Positions 62,934 to 64,000 of a stretch of DNA of 64,000 bases are shown piece after piece. This stretch comes from Dryas octopetala (taxonomy: Eukaryota; Streptophyta; Magnoliopsida; Rosales; Rosaceae). Position 1 is the first letter of the stretch, and each line of letters opens with the position of its first letter. Under the pieces are notes generated by a model that was not told the DNA's origin, did no database searches, and saw nothing but the letters and a program-made list of their open reading frames with translations. A program made the translations under genes and the position numbers. The stretch covers positions 17,711,738 to 17,775,737 of the forward strand of contig OY992833.1 of assembly GCA_963921425.1 (NCBI GenBank), written 5' to 3'.

Positions 62934-64000
62934 GAAATGTATTTAAAAATGATTTTGGGTTTTAAAATTCTTTCCACGCGAAAATACAAAAATGCCCCTC
63001 ACTTTGGACGTCCGTAAAACCCAAACCATAACTCCGTTTTACGCGTGCTTCGTGTCTACGAACTCGTGGATTCGAGACCTATCCAACATACCCAAAGTCA
63101 AAGATGAAAGTCTATTAACTTAAAAAGTCAACTTTTGGGTCAAGCCCAATTTAAAACAAAATTTAAAAATAAATCCAAAACCTTTTATTTTTCAAATAAA
63201 TTTCCAAAATAATCCAAATAAATTTTCAAATTATTTAAAATAAATCTCTAAAAGATATGGGGTCTCACAAAAATGCCCCCACATTTTTTATGAAAAACAA
63301 AAAATATACTTTATTTTATCATTTAAGATAAATATTTAAATAAATATTCATCTTTTTGAATATTTATCATTTAAAAAATTGTGATTAATAAATATAATGG
63401 ATTAAAAAATTGATAGAAATATAATGGATTAAAAAAATTGTGAATATTAAATAGTTGATAGAAATACATTGTAAAAAGTATTAAAATTGTAAATATAAAT
63501 AGTTAACAAATGGATTAATAAATAAAAATATTAAAATTGTGTATATTAATAAATAAAAATATTAAAATTGTGATTAATAAATATAATGGATTAATAAATA
63601 GTTGATAGAAATATAAATAGTAGTAAAATGAATATTTATCATTTAAAAAATTGTGATTAATAAATAGCATCTAAAAAATATAATAGATGTTGTTTAAGGG
63701 CATTTTAGTAATTAAACTCATTTTTATTCTGATTCCTATTAGTTAGTAAACACATTTATAGAAATCAACTTTATTTTCATTCTCATTCCTAATAGTTAGT
63801 AAACACGTTAATGAGAATGGCTGATTGCGATTCATGTTCATTCCGATTCCTATTCATTTCGATTCCTTTTCATTCCGGTTCTTTGCATTCTGATTCTTAC
63901 TCATTCCGATTCCAGTTTAATAAACATGCCCTAATTATGGGTTGAAACTAATAGACAGCGGGTTAAAGATAATTCCAAGCGAGCTATAAGCCATCGTTCG

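Larger units (their letters stand above)
60330..63269 (-). mobile_element. 2.94-kb solo-LTR-like insertion with 5-bp target duplication
   Basis: Begins TGTAACGCTTCGAACC and ends ATATGGGGTCTCACA (TG...CA). AAAAT is duplicated at 60325-60329 and 63270-63274, as for LTR-retrotransposon integration. Its two ends are not repeats of each other, so it looks like one long LTR left after recombination, or a long non-coding derivative. On the minus strand a CT-rich leader (about 62930) is followed by GC-rich, exon-like sequence with a donor-like CGACTCAG/GTATC near 62393. No protein domain is recognisable. Confidence 0.75.
60035..63931. mobile_element. PIF/Harbinger-like element (about 0.95 kb) split by an LTR insertion
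   Basis: Terminal GGGCATGTTTA at 60035 and TAAACATGCCC ending at 63931 form an inverted repeat. TAA is duplicated at 60032-60034 and 63932-63934, the 3-bp TSD of Harbinger elements. Internal sequence at both ends is rich in GGAATGAGAAT / ATTCTCATTCC. The insertion at 60330-63269 separates a 295-bp left part from a 662-bp right part. No transposase. Confidence 0.85.

Noticed and set aside
62335..62989. 100-120 residue frames in GC-rich DNA at the right end of the LTR insertion
   Set aside because: Overlapping frames on both strands, Ser/Pro/Arg-rich without a domain; explained by base composition.

Overview
This is nuclear DNA of a flowering plant, almost certainly a eudicot. The genes are intron-rich with GT-AG junctions, the intergenic DNA is very AT-rich, and the proteins (SCPL acyltransferase-like, PECT1, isoamylase 1, SAUR, defensin-like) are typical plant families. 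I cannot fix the plant family from sequence alone. About a third to a half of the window looks transposon-derived.

Genes, left to right. (1) A serine carboxypeptidase-like gene on the minus strand (3525 to beyond the left edge; 11 exons seen). (2) PECT1, ethanolamine-phosphate cytidylyltransferase, plus strand, nine coding exons, 8114-12304. (3) A three-exon plant protein of unknown function, minus, 13153-14122. (4) A defensin-like secreted peptide gene, minus, 19516-20316, with a second copy of its mature-domain exon at 17763-17938. (5) Isoamylase 1 (ISA1), a starch-debranching enzyme, minus, 18 exons, 24961-36719, carrying an apparent one-base insertion in exon 5. (6) A single-exon SAUR gene, minus, 56561-57055. 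These genes do not form a pathway; this is an ordinary plant gene neighbourhood.

Between and inside the genes lie mobile elements whose ends can be read, several with target-site duplications (TSDs). They include a hAT element (CCTATCGT TSD) and two foldback elements in ISA1 introns, and further foldback elements with 8-9 bp TSDs near 4.8, 17, 38, 49 and 57 kb. There is a CACTA-like element at 39.5-40.5 kb, a decayed copia gag at 41-42 kb and an orphan F-box/FBD exon at 42.5 kb. A non-autonomous Ty3/gypsy element (42830-47462, TSD ATTAC) has lost reverse transcriptase and integrase but carries a GC-rich antisense unit. At 60035-63931 a Harbinger-like element (TSD TAA) is split by a 2.94-kb solo-LTR-like insertion (TSD AAAAT) that contains a 49-bp hairpin repeat array.

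The observations I rate highest are: the ISA1 frameshift; at least ten tiny poly(A)-ended insertions, each flanked by a 9-16 bp direct repeat; the duplicated mature exon served by a single visible signal-peptide exon in the defensin-like gene; the nested Harbinger/LTR structure; and two tandem arrays whose monomers fold into hairpins.
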